Source: Candidatus Tisiphia endosymbiont of Sialis lutaria
GTDB lineage: Bacteria > Pseudomonadota > Alphaproteobacteria > Rickettsiales > Rickettsiaceae
NCBI RefSeq assembly: GCF_964026535.1
Contig: NZ_OZ032153.1
Location: 558,001 to 622,000, forward strand
Reading direction: 5' to 3'
Length of the DNA: 64,000 nt
Shown here one piece after another: positions 42,247 through 51,422 of the stretch. Numbering within the stretch: position 1 is the first letter of the stretch; every line of letters starts with the position of its first letter. The position numbers and the translations under genes are program-made. Below the pieces are notes generated by a model. The model saw only the letters and a program-made list of their open reading frames with translations. It was not told where the DNA came from and made no database searches.

Positions 42247-43125
42247 GGTTCTGTTGACAAAATTTTTAACGTAACCATATTAAAGCTCCAACGAAATTTA
42301 GAAAGGCTAAAAAGGTGGCTGGGGCTTTATCAAACCTAGAAAATATACGCCTAAAATGTTTGATTTTACCAAAGAAACATTCAATTAAATGGCGTTCTTT
42401 ATAAATATGTTTATCATATTCACGTTGTACTTTACGATTAGATTTTGGTGGGATAACAACCTCACACCCCTTATTTTCTAGGCTTTCTACAAACGCACTA
42501 CTATCATATCCTTTATCACCTATCACCGTCGTATTCTGAACATCTTTAGTAAGATTTTCAGCCTGAGTGATATCATTTCTTTGCCCGGCAGTTAGTATAA
42601 ACTTCAGTGGGTTACCCAATGCATCAACGAGGGCATGAATTTTAGTACTAAAACCACCTTTGCTTCTACCTAAAGCTGCTTCCTCTTGATTACCTTTAAT
42701 ATATCCAGATGAGCAAGCATGTGCTCTTACAATAGTTGCATCAATCATCATTGATTCCATATCTACATCTACTTTAACATGATCCATTAAAGCTTCCCAT
42801 ATACCCTTGTCAACCCATCTCTTAAATCTGCGATAAACACTGTACCAACAACCATAATAATCAGGCAGAAGACGCCATTGACAAGCTGTTCTAGCAATAA
42901 ACCATATTGCTTCAATAAACTGTCTTATTTTTTCCTCATTCTTGTTGTGTATAGCTTTTTTTTTCTTAAAAAATGATAAAATTGCTTCCCATGCTTGGTC
43001 TTCTATGTAATACTTCATATCGGTAGTTTCTTGGTTTCGATAACTAGAAACTACCATTTCTTCTTACTATTGCAACTTCTTTATTCTACTCTGATAACTT
43101 AACATAAAATTTTGTCAACAGAACC
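42247..43125 (-). mobile_element. Intact IS5-family element (IS427-like)
   Basis: 879 bp. Perfect 20-bp inverted ends: GGTTCTGTTGACAAAATTTT at 42247 and its complement ending at 43125. The element is flanked by TA on both sides, fitting the short target duplication of the IS427 group. One full transposase is inside. Confidence 0.92.
42266..43018 (-). CDS. IS5-family transposase
   Basis: About 250 aa from the ATG at 43018 (MKYYIEDQAWEAILSFF); the frame is open back to 43057. N-terminal DUF4096-like region with ARTACQWRLLPDYYGCWYSVYRRFKRW, then DDE residues in MMIDATIVRAHAC (D), VIGDKGYDSSAFV (D) and YKERHLIECFFGKIKHFRRI (E). The open reading frame and perfect element ends suggest recent transposition. 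Confidence 0.93.
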   Translation of the reverse strand: MKYYIEDQAWEAILSFFKKKKAIHNKNEEKIRQFIEAIWFIARTACQWRLLPDYYGCWYSVYRRFKRWVDKGIWEALMDHVKVDVDMESMMIDATIVRAHACSSGYIKGNQEEAALGRSKGGFSTKIHALVDALGNPLKFILTAGQRNDITQAENLTKDVQNTTVIGDKGYDSSAFVESLENKGCEVVIPPKSNRKVQREYDKHIYKERHLIECFFGKIKHFRRIFSRFDKAPATFLAFLNFVGALIWLR

Positions 43126-43431
43126 TAGCGATCAGAGTAAAAGTGGTCACATAGCCTACCGTTATGAGACTTGGAAAAAAATCTGTAAATTGGCTGGTAT
43201 TGAAGATTTAAGGTTTCATGATTTGAGAAGAACGCACGGTAGTTGGATGCGTAAAGTTGGAGCAGATAGAGAGATAATAGGTGAGGCTTTAGGTCATAAG
43301 GATAAAAGGTCAACAGAAGTATATGATATTATAGCGAAGGAGCAAGTTAGGGAGTTTCAGAACAAAGCTGTGGTTCCGTTAGACAAAATTTTAAAAAACT
43401 TAGATTTTTTTATAGCAAGTGAGGTAACTTA
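43126..43431 (+). pseudogene. Tyrosine recombinase (phage-type integrase) C-terminal fragment
   Basis: Catalytic-domain blocks RFHDLRRTHGSWMRKVGADR (HxxR), EALGHKDKRSTEVY (His and the nucleophilic Tyr), then IIAKEQVREF. Everything N-terminal is missing: the sequence abuts the IS5 end. The tail meets the truncated phage tail gene read from the other strand near 43431. It is probably the integrase of the prophage whose structural genes follow. Confidence 0.75.
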
Positions 43432-44328
43432 TGCCATCCTAAAATCACTAAAATCACCCTTATAGCTTGCCCAAATTGAATGAATATTTTTATTGACTCC
43501 AAAGCACCATAACCGGTTTTCAAAAGTAACCACTGAAGTACAATATAATTTCTCCTGCTGTGCTTGGTAGATGTAATTAGTATATGATGTACTTGCTGCT
43601 TGCTTGTAAAGCTCTTTTAGTGTATCGTTAATTTTATCTACTTCTGCCCCATAGATTACCTCATTAAAAGGTTTTTGTATGATATTATGTCCGGTTTGCC
43701 CTACAATAAAATAATTAACTTGGCATTTTAGTGGTTCGATAATAAACATCTTCTCTTTACCAGGGAAATTGCTGGCTAGCTCATAGCTGCTACTAGAAGC
43801 TATCTCGGCTCTTTCACCATATTCTACCTGTCTCTTTCTTGCCTGCTCTTCAATATGTTGGTAAAATTGCTCAATAACTTGCGGGTCAATGGAGAATTTA
43901 AAGATTGGTCTCTTATCACCAAAGGAGATATAAGCAATTCCTTGAAATACTACATAAGAAAAATCCTTAGGACGAAAATGAAAATTTTGCCCCTCATCCT
44001 GTATAACTTTACTAGTTAACAACAATTCCCCACCAACAAAGAATAAGCAACGAGTCTCTAGCTGATGCGATTCAAAAACCAGCAAGTAAGATAATTTCCT
44101 TGAGAACATCACTGCTGCCATTTTCTTTGGCACATTATCGCTGAACAAATGAACAAATTGTGTACCATGTCTACGCATAATACCACCTGACGGCAGTAGC
44201 ATGAAGTTAATCAACTTTTTAACGCCATTCTGATATAATGCCAGCTCAGTTCTGCCCTCAATGGTTGGCGTTAACTCACCACCTGAAAAGTTATTTTTTT
44301 GCGAATACACAAATTGTTCTTGCTGCAT
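43429..44328 (-). pseudogene. Podovirus tail nozzle / tubular protein B-like, C-terminally truncated
   Basis: About 300 aa from ATG 44328, chosen because GGGAGA precedes it and QNNFSGGEL-type phage starts follow; the frame is open back to 44433. NNFSGGELTPTIEGRTELAL, YQNGVKKLINFMLLPSGGIM and RRHGTQFV are typical of T7 gp12-like or P22 gp10-like tail proteins, which usually run 600 aa or more. The C-terminus stops where it meets the integrase fragment (WASYKGDFSDFRMA), so the gene is cut by a deletion. ENRLWCFGVNKNIHSIWAS is a late conserved block. Confidence 0.7.
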
Positions 44329-44541
44329 AATCTCTCCCACTTTTTTAAAAATTGTTAATATAATTTTTAAAAGAGCGAATAAATAATAAGCTGACAAAAA
44401 TTTAAGGCATCTTTCATTTTTGCTAGCAAACATTATAGTTCTCTTTAATCATTAGTTGTTATCTTAATGCAAGATATTCTACTTGTAGTTGCTTATCAAT
44501 TAATTATTTTCTATTTTATGTAATATTTTTATTCAAGCTAT

Positions 44542-45111
44542 TTATACTTCGCCGGAATTAATCAGATTATAATCAACCGCGTAAATCCTTCTTGTTTCTT
44601 CTAGTTTGATTAAATATTGTTTCTTTAGTCCATCAGCAAACAAACTATCTGAATACATAGCAAATGATACTTGTGAGGCTAACGATAAAGCCGCTAATAA
44701 CTTAAAGCTAGCAGGCACTTGTTGCCAAATAGTCGTATCGTTATTTAGTAAATTATCAACAATATTTCTGCTGTAGTAAAACAGCGAGGTAAGTTTACCG
44801 CCCTTAAAGTAAATCTTACCTGCCTCTGTATAAAATTGTAGATTAGATGGCACTATTACTGCACATTTAATACAATCATTAATTTCCGGCACTTCGGTAA
44901 AATTGTGTCTATTAGCTTTGTTAGCTTCAATATTATCAACTCTCCGTAAGGCAAACGACCATTTAACCATTAATATAGTATCTTCAATAGCAGGGTTAAC
45001 AAATTCCTCGCATAATTCCTCGGCTTTTGATACTCTACCACCACCAATGCTGCTAATACTAACATTTGATCCAAGTAACACTACTGCCTTCTTGATAATT
45101 TCATATTTCAC
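44542..45111 (-). CDS. Podovirus tail tubular protein A (gp11-like), complete copy
   Basis: 189 aa, right for the short head-tail adaptor/tubular A proteins. KAVVLLGSNVSISSI, ELCEEFVNPAIEDTILMVKW and SFALRR show the family's 'W-x-FA' helix region. It would connect the portal to the nozzle protein encoded 200 bases downstream. The upstream 488 bases, including most of this gene, are duplicated at 47216-47703 beyond an IS1634 element. Confidence 0.65.
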   Translation of the reverse strand: MKYEIIKKAVVLLGSNVSISSIGGGRVSKAEELCEEFVNPAIEDTILMVKWSFALRRVDNIEANKANRHNFTEVPEINDCIKCAVIVPSNLQFYTEAGKIYFKGGKLTSLFYYSRNIVDNLLNNDTTIWQQVPASFKLLAALSLASQVSFAMYSDSLFADGLKKQYLIKLEETRRIYAVDYNLINSGEV

Positions 45112-45214
45112 GGTAGTTACACCAGGAATTATATTGAATAAATTTTGTAGTTATGCATCGTCCTCATTCTCACTCTCAACAATACCACCGCCAAATTCAT
45201 CATCGGCTGCCGCT
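44727..45214. repeat. 488-bp direct repeat, left copy, flanking IS1634
   Basis: Covers the first about 128 codons of the tail tubular A gene, its leader and the last 21 codons of the preceding small ORF. It aligns without gaps to 47216-47703 with about 14 mismatches by eye, mostly clustered at 44816-44960. The right border of this copy and left border of the other copy are exactly the ends of the IS1634 element. Confidence 0.85.
45151..45214 (-). pseudogene. 3' end of the small phage ORF (left copy)
   Basis: The last 21 codons of the gene found complete at 47640-47996 (ADDEFGGGIVESENEDDA). Everything upstream is replaced by the IS1634 element that begins at 45215. Confidence 0.75.
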
Positions 45215-47215
45215 CCCGACTTCAGTGTTGTTGTGCCAAAAAGTGGCTGACAGCTCAGGAAATGATAAAATTTCCAGGCACAACAAATTATTTGTTCGAA
45301 TATAAAAATTTCAAAATAATCCTATAATAATTATTACCTTTACTACTTGATTATTTCTTTTACTCTCCTGATGATATTAAATAAGGAATAGTGCTAATCG
45401 GTAAATTCATTGCCTTATAAATAATCTTTGCCTCATCTGATACCGGGGATGGAATGCCAAATACTCTTTTATCTTTAATGTGTACTACACTGGTAATTTC
45501 CACCCCAATTAGTGCTTTACGTAATCGTTCCGGTGATAGTTTAATTGACTGTAAATTTACCCGATATTCTAAATGCCTGATACATACTAACGCCATAAAA
45601 CATAAAGCAATATGTGCCTTGATTCTACTAGGACTCCAATGATAAATTGGTCTAATCTTAATATCGTGTTTACTAACTCTAAATGTTTCTTCAATTTGCC
45701 ACAATCCTTTATAACGAGACAATATATACGCTATATCAACATTTTCTAGGTTACTAATAACTCCATGCAAACCGTCCCATTTGCTATCTTCCTCTATCTT
45801 TTGCTCGTTTACTGCAAACTTATCATTATTATTAATTATTAAATATTTTTTATAACCACTAGCAGAAATTAACGACTTAACTCCTTTACTTCTGTTCATT
45901 TTTTTCATTAATTTCTTCAATGCTTGCTCTCTATCTTGAGCATCTTTATAAGCCCTTTTGCTACTATAGCTCATAATCAGTTTGCGACCCTTTTCAGCTA
46001 GTTCAATTATTTTTCCCTTATATTCTTCTGCATCAACGGTTAATGGCTGATAATCATCACTATTTAAGATTTTAGCTGTAATATCCTTAGTCATATTCTT
46101 AATTTTGGCACCTACTATATATTGATAGCCAGCTTGTTCTAATAGAGCTAAATTTTCATTATTCAACATACCGCTGTCTGCTACAAACACTACTTTATCA
46201 ATAGCAAACCTGCCTTTCAAGCTATCTAAAGCTTTCAATAAAGTATGACCTTCATAGGTCGCTCCAGGAAATATCTCATAACCGATTGGAATACCATTAT
46301 TAGTAACAAAAATGCTCAGCATTACCTGTACTTCATTGAATTTATGATCTTTACTAAACCCCTTACTCTTCAACTCATCTTCAGTAAATGATTCAAAATA
46401 AAGAGTAGTTGCATCATAAAATAGTACATCGATTTTTTCTTTAAACAACTTTTGACTGCTAAGTAAAGCACACTGCTCGATTTTCTCAACCACCTTATCA
46501 TCTATTTTATCCATAGTTTTGTATACCGAATCAAGCTTTAAATCTACTCCATAATTATTGACCAATAAATTGACTGTTTCACGCTTACTAGTTGGGTTAG
46601 CAATACGAGCTAAAACAACATTGCGTATTATGTTTATGCTCGACACTTCCCTGGCAGGATTGGGTAAGATTTTATTAAAACCAAGTTGGTCATAAATTTT
46701 TCCATACACCTCATGAATGCCAATGATAGTGCTTCCTTGACTACGTAAATTGCTGATATCATCAATAGGTTGTGGTTGTATTTGTTCTTTCTCGCACCGC
46801 TGTCTAGATGACATCGCCATCGATACTATATCCTTGTCTGGGATAAGATTAGGTTGAGTGCTACTAGTGATTTCAACCTTAATGAATTCAGCAAGCTCTA
46901 TTAATTTAGTTATTTCTTCTTGGTCTGATGCACTGCCAATATGTCGAACAACCCGTTGTTTTACTTTATTAGTTATGGGATCGCGTATCCCTTCTACTAG
47001 TTGAACAGCGTTAACATTACGGGTAGCAGATTTTTTGACTCTAACGAACATATCAGTAGCATATTTAAAACTAATTGTTGGTTAGTATATCTACTAAAAT
47101 ATTGTATGTCAATAATAAAAATATATGGAGGCACAACAAACGCCCTCTAATTAACAAAACCTTTTTTCTCCTGCTTTTTCTATACACTTATCTTTAACTA
47201 TTTTCCGAAGTCAGG
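45215..47215 (-). mobile_element. IS1634-family element, about 2.0 kb
   Basis: Ends are CCCGACTTC (45215) and the complement of GAAGTCAGG (47215), each followed by a CACAACAA-containing subterminal stretch. One complete transposase. No target duplication: the left flank is in the small phage ORF, the right flank inside the tail gene of a second copy. That pattern suggests recombination between two inserted elements. Confidence 0.85.
45360..47051 (-). CDS. IS1634-family transposase
   Basis: 563 aa. The N-terminal motif FVRVKKSATRNVNAVQLVEG followed by KVKQRVVRHIGSA is typical of IS1634 proteins. Catalytic residues fit IDVLFYDATTLYFES (D), DKVVFVADSGMLN (D) and GLWQIEETFRVSKHDIKIRP (E of YREK-like block). 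The frame is intact. A truncated relative lies at 23283-23686. Confidence 0.92.
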   Translation of the reverse strand: MFVRVKKSATRNVNAVQLVEGIRDPITNKVKQRVVRHIGSASDQEEITKLIELAEFIKVEITSSTQPNLIPDKDIVSMAMSSRQRCEKEQIQPQPIDDISNLRSQGSTIIGIHEVYGKIYDQLGFNKILPNPAREVSSINIIRNVVLARIANPTSKRETVNLLVNNYGVDLKLDSVYKTMDKIDDKVVEKIEQCALLSSQKLFKEKIDVLFYDATTLYFESFTEDELKSKGFSKDHKFNEVQVMLSIFVTNNGIPIGYEIFPGATYEGHTLLKALDSLKGRFAIDKVVFVADSGMLNNENLALLEQAGYQYIVGAKIKNMTKDITAKILNSDDYQPLTVDAEEYKGKIIELAEKGRKLIMSYSSKRAYKDAQDREQALKKLMKKMNRSKGVKSLISASGYKKYLIINNNDKFAVNEQKIEEDSKWDGLHGVISNLENVDIAYILSRYKGLWQIEETFRVSKHDIKIRPIYHWSPSRIKAHIALCFMALVCIRHLEYRVNLQSIKLSPERLRKALIGVEITSVVHIKDKRVFGIPSPVSDEAKIIYKAMNLPISTIPYLISSGE

Positions 47216-47600
47216 AAATAGTCGTATCGTTATTTAGTAAATTATCAACAATATTTCTGCTGTAGTAAAACAGCGAGGTAAGTTTACCGCCCTTAAAGTA
47301 AATCTTACCTGCCTCCGTATAAAATTGTAGATTAGACGGTACTATTACTGCACATTTAATACAATCGTCAATATCTGGTATTTCGGTGAAGTTATGTCTA
47401 TTAGCTTTGTTAGCTTCAATATTATCAACTCTCCGTAAAGCAAATGACCATTTAACCATTAATATAGTATCTTCAATAGCAGGGTTAACAAATTCCTCGC
47501 ATAATTCCTCGGCTTTTGATACTCTACCACCACCAATGCTGCTAATACTAACATTTGATCCAAGTAACACTACTGCCTTCTTGATAATTTCATATTTCAC
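47216..47600 (-). pseudogene. Tail tubular protein A, truncated second copy
   Basis: The first about 128 codons of the gene that is complete at 44542-45111; the frame then stops within IS1634 sequence (NDTTIS). Differences include EIPDIDD here versus EVPEIND in the left copy. The GAAATATGAAATT start context is the same in both. It follows the small phage ORF after 39 bases. Confidence 0.75.
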
Positions 47601-47703
47601 GGTAGTTACACCAGGAATTATATTGAATAAATTTTGTAGTTATGCATCGTCCTCATTCTCACTCTCAACAATACCACCGCCAAATTCATCATCGGCTGCC
47701 GCT
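47216..47703. repeat. 488-bp direct repeat, right copy, flanking IS1634
   Basis: Partner of 44727-45214. Beyond 47703 this copy continues into the complete small ORF and capsid gene, whereas beyond 44727 the left copy continues into the rest of the tail gene and nozzle gene. The two copies therefore come from different prophage pieces. Confidence 0.85.
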
Positions 47704-47996
47704 CTTCTCATGACCAAACCTTGTACCCTAGTAGCTAAATTGTTGTTGGCAATCACTGTTAAATCATTATCTTCAATATCCTCTGTATCATCACTATTCC
47801 GACATTGATTGCCAAACATCTGCCATGGCATTGTTATGCTATGCACACCTCTTTTGTAATTCATCTCCTCTATTGCTTTCCATAATTCACCACGATGGCT
47901 GTTACGATCGTAATTCTCTAAACATTTAATTACTACTACTGCTTGTTCATTATCACGGCTAGCTAAAGGCTTCACTGTAATATAACACCTTGGCAT
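47640..47996 (-). CDS. Small phage protein of unknown function
   Basis: 118 aa between capsid and tail tubular A. Its start overlaps the capsid 3' end by 38 bases. Sequence: basic start, then TMPWQMFGNQCRNSDDTEDI and an acidic C-terminus (GGGIVESENEDDA). I do not recognise a family. Position between capsid and tail-tube genes suggests a head-completion or packaging accessory role. Confidence 0.5.
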   Translation of the reverse strand: MPRCYITVKPLASRDNEQAVVVIKCLENYDRNSHRGELWKAIEEMNYKRGVHSITMPWQMFGNQCRNSDDTEDIEDNDLTVIANNNLATRVQGLVMRRAAADDEFGGGIVESENEDDA

Positions 47997-48942
47997 AATG
48001 ATATTGTACTAGCTCTTCAATGCCCTTCTTGTTAGAACCACTGACCGTGTTAAATCTTATAGCTCCTTCATTAAAGGCATAGCAATCCCTAACAGCATAT
48101 CTAGATTGATTCCCCTCCCCAGTATTATCATATATACCACCCAGCATCTCGCTAGTAATAAAGGTAAATCCTAAGAAACTATTAACTTCACCACTTACTA
48201 AAGCTCTAACGTTATTATAGTCATAATTAGTAATTTGCGGGTCACGTAACAAGTCTGAGATTTGGTTACTTGAACACAGCAAGTATAATTTATCATACAT
48301 ACCAAAAGAGCGTTTTTTTAAGATATGATGAGCTTTTATTAATTTATCAACAGTTAGCCCGGCTCTTTTCGAGTCAATGACCCCTTTATTAGCAGCAACC
48401 GCAACTTGAGCATTTAAGGTAAAATTAGTATCAGTAACCTTAATTCCTACTGGTACCACATTATTAGCTACGTCGAAGTTAATTACATTGCTACCTGTCC
48501 TTCCTGCTCGAACTGGACTAGCAAAAGCACTAATAATTACTCTATCTTGTTGTCTACCCATAGCCCAACCTGCCATTTTAGGAAAATGTGAAGTGGGATC
48601 GGTTAGTAGGTTCAACTTATCATTTCTATCCATAGTAGCGTTCCAATGATAGGCAGAAGCAGTCAAAAACCGTCTTGAAATAGTTGGTATCTTAAATTCT
48701 ATTTGTTCTAATCTACCAGGGTCTCCAGCATCAGTATAATGTCCATGTAAATGATCTTCAGGATCAATTGCCCGTCGATTCCTACTCTCGACCTCATGGG
48801 TAGTCATTGACTCAAAACTAATTACCTCTGTATCCTGCGTACCATTAGTAACGCATTTTCGTAGTTTAGAGCCTTCTTGCTGAGTAATTAAGCTGATATT
48901 TTTGGCAAATTGTTCTTTAAGACCGTCTGTTATTTGTTCCAT
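47959..48942 (-). CDS. Phage major capsid protein (podovirus type)
   Basis: 327 aa, probably HK97 fold. RRFLTASAYHWNATMDRNDK followed by LNLLTDPTSHFPKMAGWAMGRQQDRVIISA resembles capsid proteins of podoviruses from alphaproteobacteria (the D-x-x-D-K then AxAMGRxxD pattern). LYLLCSSNQISDLLRD and FLGFTFITSEML support it. Preceded by the scaffold gene and followed by a small ORF and tail tube genes, so synteny agrees. The reading frame appears complete. Confidence 0.75.
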   Translation of the reverse strand: MEQITDGLKEQFAKNISLITQQEGSKLRKCVTNGTQDTEVISFESMTTHEVESRNRRAIDPEDHLHGHYTDAGDPGRLEQIEFKIPTISRRFLTASAYHWNATMDRNDKLNLLTDPTSHFPKMAGWAMGRQQDRVIISAFASPVRAGRTGSNVINFDVANNVVPVGIKVTDTNFTLNAQVAVAANKGVIDSKRAGLTVDKLIKAHHILKKRSFGMYDKLYLLCSSNQISDLLRDPQITNYDYNNVRALVSGEVNSFLGFTFITSEMLGGIYDNTGEGNQSRYAVRDCYAFNEGAIRFNTVSGSNKKGIEELVQYHYAKVLYYSEAFS

Positions 48943-49170
48943 ATTTCCTCCTCAAATAATCTATCAATATTTAAAGTGCGATATCATACATACTCGAATA
49001 AAAAAACTTAAGGTGTTCGTTGTCTGCTACGCAGCTAACGACCTTTCGGGTATATATGCTATTAGTGGCTCTTTTATGATTAGGTTATTGCGAAGTTGCA
49101 GCCTTAAAATGAGTTGTCACCTACTTCATGACTTTAATGATTGGTTGGTTACATTAATTTATGTTATTTT

Positions 49171-49962
49171 TCATTGTTCTTTATCATAAGCGATTTTATA
49201 TAATTGTTGCATACGTTTAACAGCTTGCTCATGTCCCGTATGGTCTTTAGTCTTTAATTTTACCACAAACTCGGGGTCAGAATCAAGTTTATCTATCTCT
49301 GACAATGCCGCCTCTCGGTTGTTAATGCCAGGTAGCTCTTTACCAGTTACTAACGAGTCAGATTTTAAAGTTTCACCGACTCGTACTAATAAATCTACTA
49401 AAGCTGGTGCGTAATGCGAATCTTCAATTAATCCAGCCAATTCCTTAGTACCAAACTTAGATAAGGCTGCCTGCATCACTGTCATTTTATTATCAAAGGC
49501 ATTACCATAAGTATTTTTCAGCCAATCAATGTGAGAGTGACGTGTTTGCTCAATAGCATTTTGTTGCTGTTTCTGCAAATCCTGCGAAAAACCATACAGT
49601 GAATTAAGCAGTTTCTCACCTTGTCTTTTAGATAATCCGCTTTGGTAAAACATATCCTCATAACGGGTTAAATACTCTTCATCTTCCTTGGAGCGTTTAT
49701 CAGTATATTTCTTATCTTCAGGCAATCCAAGCCGACAATAGAATTTATGCCATTCTTCATCAGAGCTGTCATCTTTTGGCACAGCGACTCGCTGATTTAA
49801 GCTCTTCTCTGCTTCCAAATAGCTCTGAGCTAAAGATGAGATATCCTTGAATTTACTAAGTGACTCAGACTTACACATTTCCTCAGGCATGTTAGCTAAC
49901 CAGTCATTACCAGAGGAAGTGGGGCTAGTTTCATAGTTATTGGCAATTAGTTCTTTACTCAT
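49171..49962 (-). CDS. Phage scaffolding protein
   Basis: 263 aa, very hydrophilic and predicted largely helical. WLANMPEEMCKSESLSKFKD followed by ISSLAQSYLEAEKSL, then RLGLPEDKKYTD, matches the usual start of podovirus capsid-assembly scaffolds ('P.....yFKd...La.sYlelek'). It precedes capsid as expected. The 228 bases between scaffold and capsid show no clear gene. An Rpn nuclease gene ends four bases upstream. Confidence 0.7.
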   Translation of the reverse strand: MSKELIANNYETSPTSSGNDWLANMPEEMCKSESLSKFKDISSLAQSYLEAEKSLNQRVAVPKDDSSDEEWHKFYCRLGLPEDKKYTDKRSKEDEEYLTRYEDMFYQSGLSKRQGEKLLNSLYGFSQDLQKQQQNAIEQTRHSHIDWLKNTYGNAFDNKMTVMQAALSKFGTKELAGLIEDSHYAPALVDLLVRVGETLKSDSLVTGKELPGINNREAALSEIDKLDSDPEFVVKLKTKDHTGHEQAVKRMQQLYKIAYDKEQ

Positions 49963-49966
49963 CTGC

Positions 49967-50902
49967 TTATTCTTCTTTCAATGTTTCCATTTCTTCTTTT
50001 AACTTCTCTATTTCTTCAAGGGTTAGCCCGGTTAATTTACTTATAGCTTCTATAGGATAGCCTTCTTTCAGCATTTCTTTTGCTATAGCTATAGCGTTTT
50101 CTTTAATACCTTCAGCTTTTCCTCTAGCTTCCCCTCTAGCTTCAGCATCTTCAATTTTTTGCTGCTCTACCGCTAAATTATCAAGACGAGCTTTAGTTAT
50201 TTCCTCATAAGTATTAAGTTCTGCTTCTGACCAGCTAGCTTGGTCTACAGCCTCAAAGGCTCTCCTAATAATTTCATCCTTACCTATTAAATGCTCTATA
50301 TCTGTTAAGGTTAATGTACTATCCCCTGCATGCTTAAAAAAGTACATCCACTTCTCTTCAATAGTTTCCAGCTCATTAATAGTTTTATTAAATTTCTCGA
50401 GTTCTAAAAAAACAAAATGAAAATCTTTTAAATCATTGGCATAGCTCTCTGTATCTAAAAGACAATGTTTTGATTTCCAATGTTTTTTATCGTCAAACAT
50501 CACAAAATCTGCTATTGCTAAAAATATTACTCCTTTTAATTTAGCGTATACTGCCAACTTTTTATGGTTTTCATCTTCTTTGAGTATTTGCTTAGAATAT
50601 GCTTTAGCAGCATAATATTGAGCTCTTTTCTCAAATCCTTTATGTTCACTTACCTGCATCTCTACTATGAATTGATTACCATGTTGATCTTTGCATAACA
50701 CATCAACTATAGACTTTCTGTAAATAGCAATATCAGGGTCTTGGATAGTTGGTAAAAATACCACATTAGTTATTTTGTCACTACCTTCAAATTTTAGGAC
50801 ATCATTTAAAAAATGAACAAGTATATCTTTATTCTTTTCAGTACCAAAAATTTGGCGAAAACAAAAATCATTTTTAGGATCAAGAAATTTTGATAAAAAC
50901 AT
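49967..50902 (-). CDS. Rpn-family PD-(D/E)XK nuclease within the phage operon
   Basis: 311 aa. LDPKNDFCFRQIFGTEKNKDILVHFLNDVL start, catalytic VDVLCKDQHGNQFIVEMQV (D...ExQ) and RAQYYAAKAYSKQIL. A low-complexity ARGEARGKAEG tract precedes the C-terminal KEMLKEGYPIEAISKLTGLT, similar to the end of the protein at 21010-21864. It lies between a Bbp19-like gene and the scaffold gene with almost no spacing. It may be phage cargo or a later insertion. Confidence 0.85.
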   Translation of the reverse strand: MFLSKFLDPKNDFCFRQIFGTEKNKDILVHFLNDVLKFEGSDKITNVVFLPTIQDPDIAIYRKSIVDVLCKDQHGNQFIVEMQVSEHKGFEKRAQYYAAKAYSKQILKEDENHKKLAVYAKLKGVIFLAIADFVMFDDKKHWKSKHCLLDTESYANDLKDFHFVFLELEKFNKTINELETIEEKWMYFFKHAGDSTLTLTDIEHLIGKDEIIRRAFEAVDQASWSEAELNTYEEITKARLDNLAVEQQKIEDAEARGEARGKAEGIKENAIAIAKEMLKEGYPIEAISKLTGLTLEEIEKLKEEMETLKEE

Positions 50903-50925
50903 ATAATATAACCTCTTAATTATTA

Positions 50926-51219
50926 CTAAATGTTGCCTTTATTTATCTGGTTCATTTTAGCACCATCAATATTATTAACTCCATCATCTTCTGAAGCTTG
51001 TGAGCATATATATAGGAACAATGCTCGATGTCCTTCAAGAAAGGCAGTGTACTCACTTTCCTGCCGAACGAAATTGCTACGATATATGCCGCTCATTTGA
51101 GCTAAATCCTCTAATATTATTTTACCATCTTCTCCACTAAAAAGCTTGCAATAAATTGATTTTAATTGCTCTTTTTTTAATAAAGGTGATGGGGATGAGG
51201 AGTTAATTGATAGTTTCAT
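50926..51219 (-). CDS. Bbp19-like phage protein
   Basis: 97 aa. LFSGEDGKIILEDLAQMSGI, then the acidic/aromatic RQESEYTAFLEGHRALFLYI, fits the Bbp19 family ('lF.t..Gk.vL.dL......f......f.eGrR.v...I'), small proteins encoded next to portal genes in podoviruses. Its start follows the portal stop codon closely (ATG two bases... overlap region 51217-51226). Function in the phage is not established. Confidence 0.6.
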   Translation of the reverse strand: MKLSINSSSPSPLLKKEQLKSIYCKLFSGEDGKIILEDLAQMSGIYRSNFVRQESEYTAFLEGHRALFLYICSQASEDDGVNNIDGAKMNQINKGNI

Positions 51220-51223
51220 TTGA

Positions 51224-51356
51224 TCATTGCCCTTGTATCTGTTGCTGTTGTAACTGTTGCATTTGCATCATCTTACGTTGTTGCCTGATTTGTAATACTT
51301 CTTGCTCGTTCTTGAGGATTGAGTTTGGGGAGCCTCGTAGCTCAAAAAATAGTTTA
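51224..51356 (-). pseudogene. Portal protein C-terminal fragment
   Basis: The frame reads LFFELRGSPNSILKNEQEVL then QIRQQRKMMQMQQLQQQQIQ and stops at 51224. The G-x-P followed by E-E-V-x-x-I-R-x-x-R and a glutamine-rich tail is how T7-type head-tail connector (portal) proteins end. The rest of the gene is displaced or lost beyond the IS630 element that begins at 51357. Confidence 0.6.
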
Positions 51357-51422
51357 ATACCAATTGAAATAGTTAAGGAGGTATATTATAATATGGGAAT
51401 ATAAACTTGAGCAGGTAGTAAA

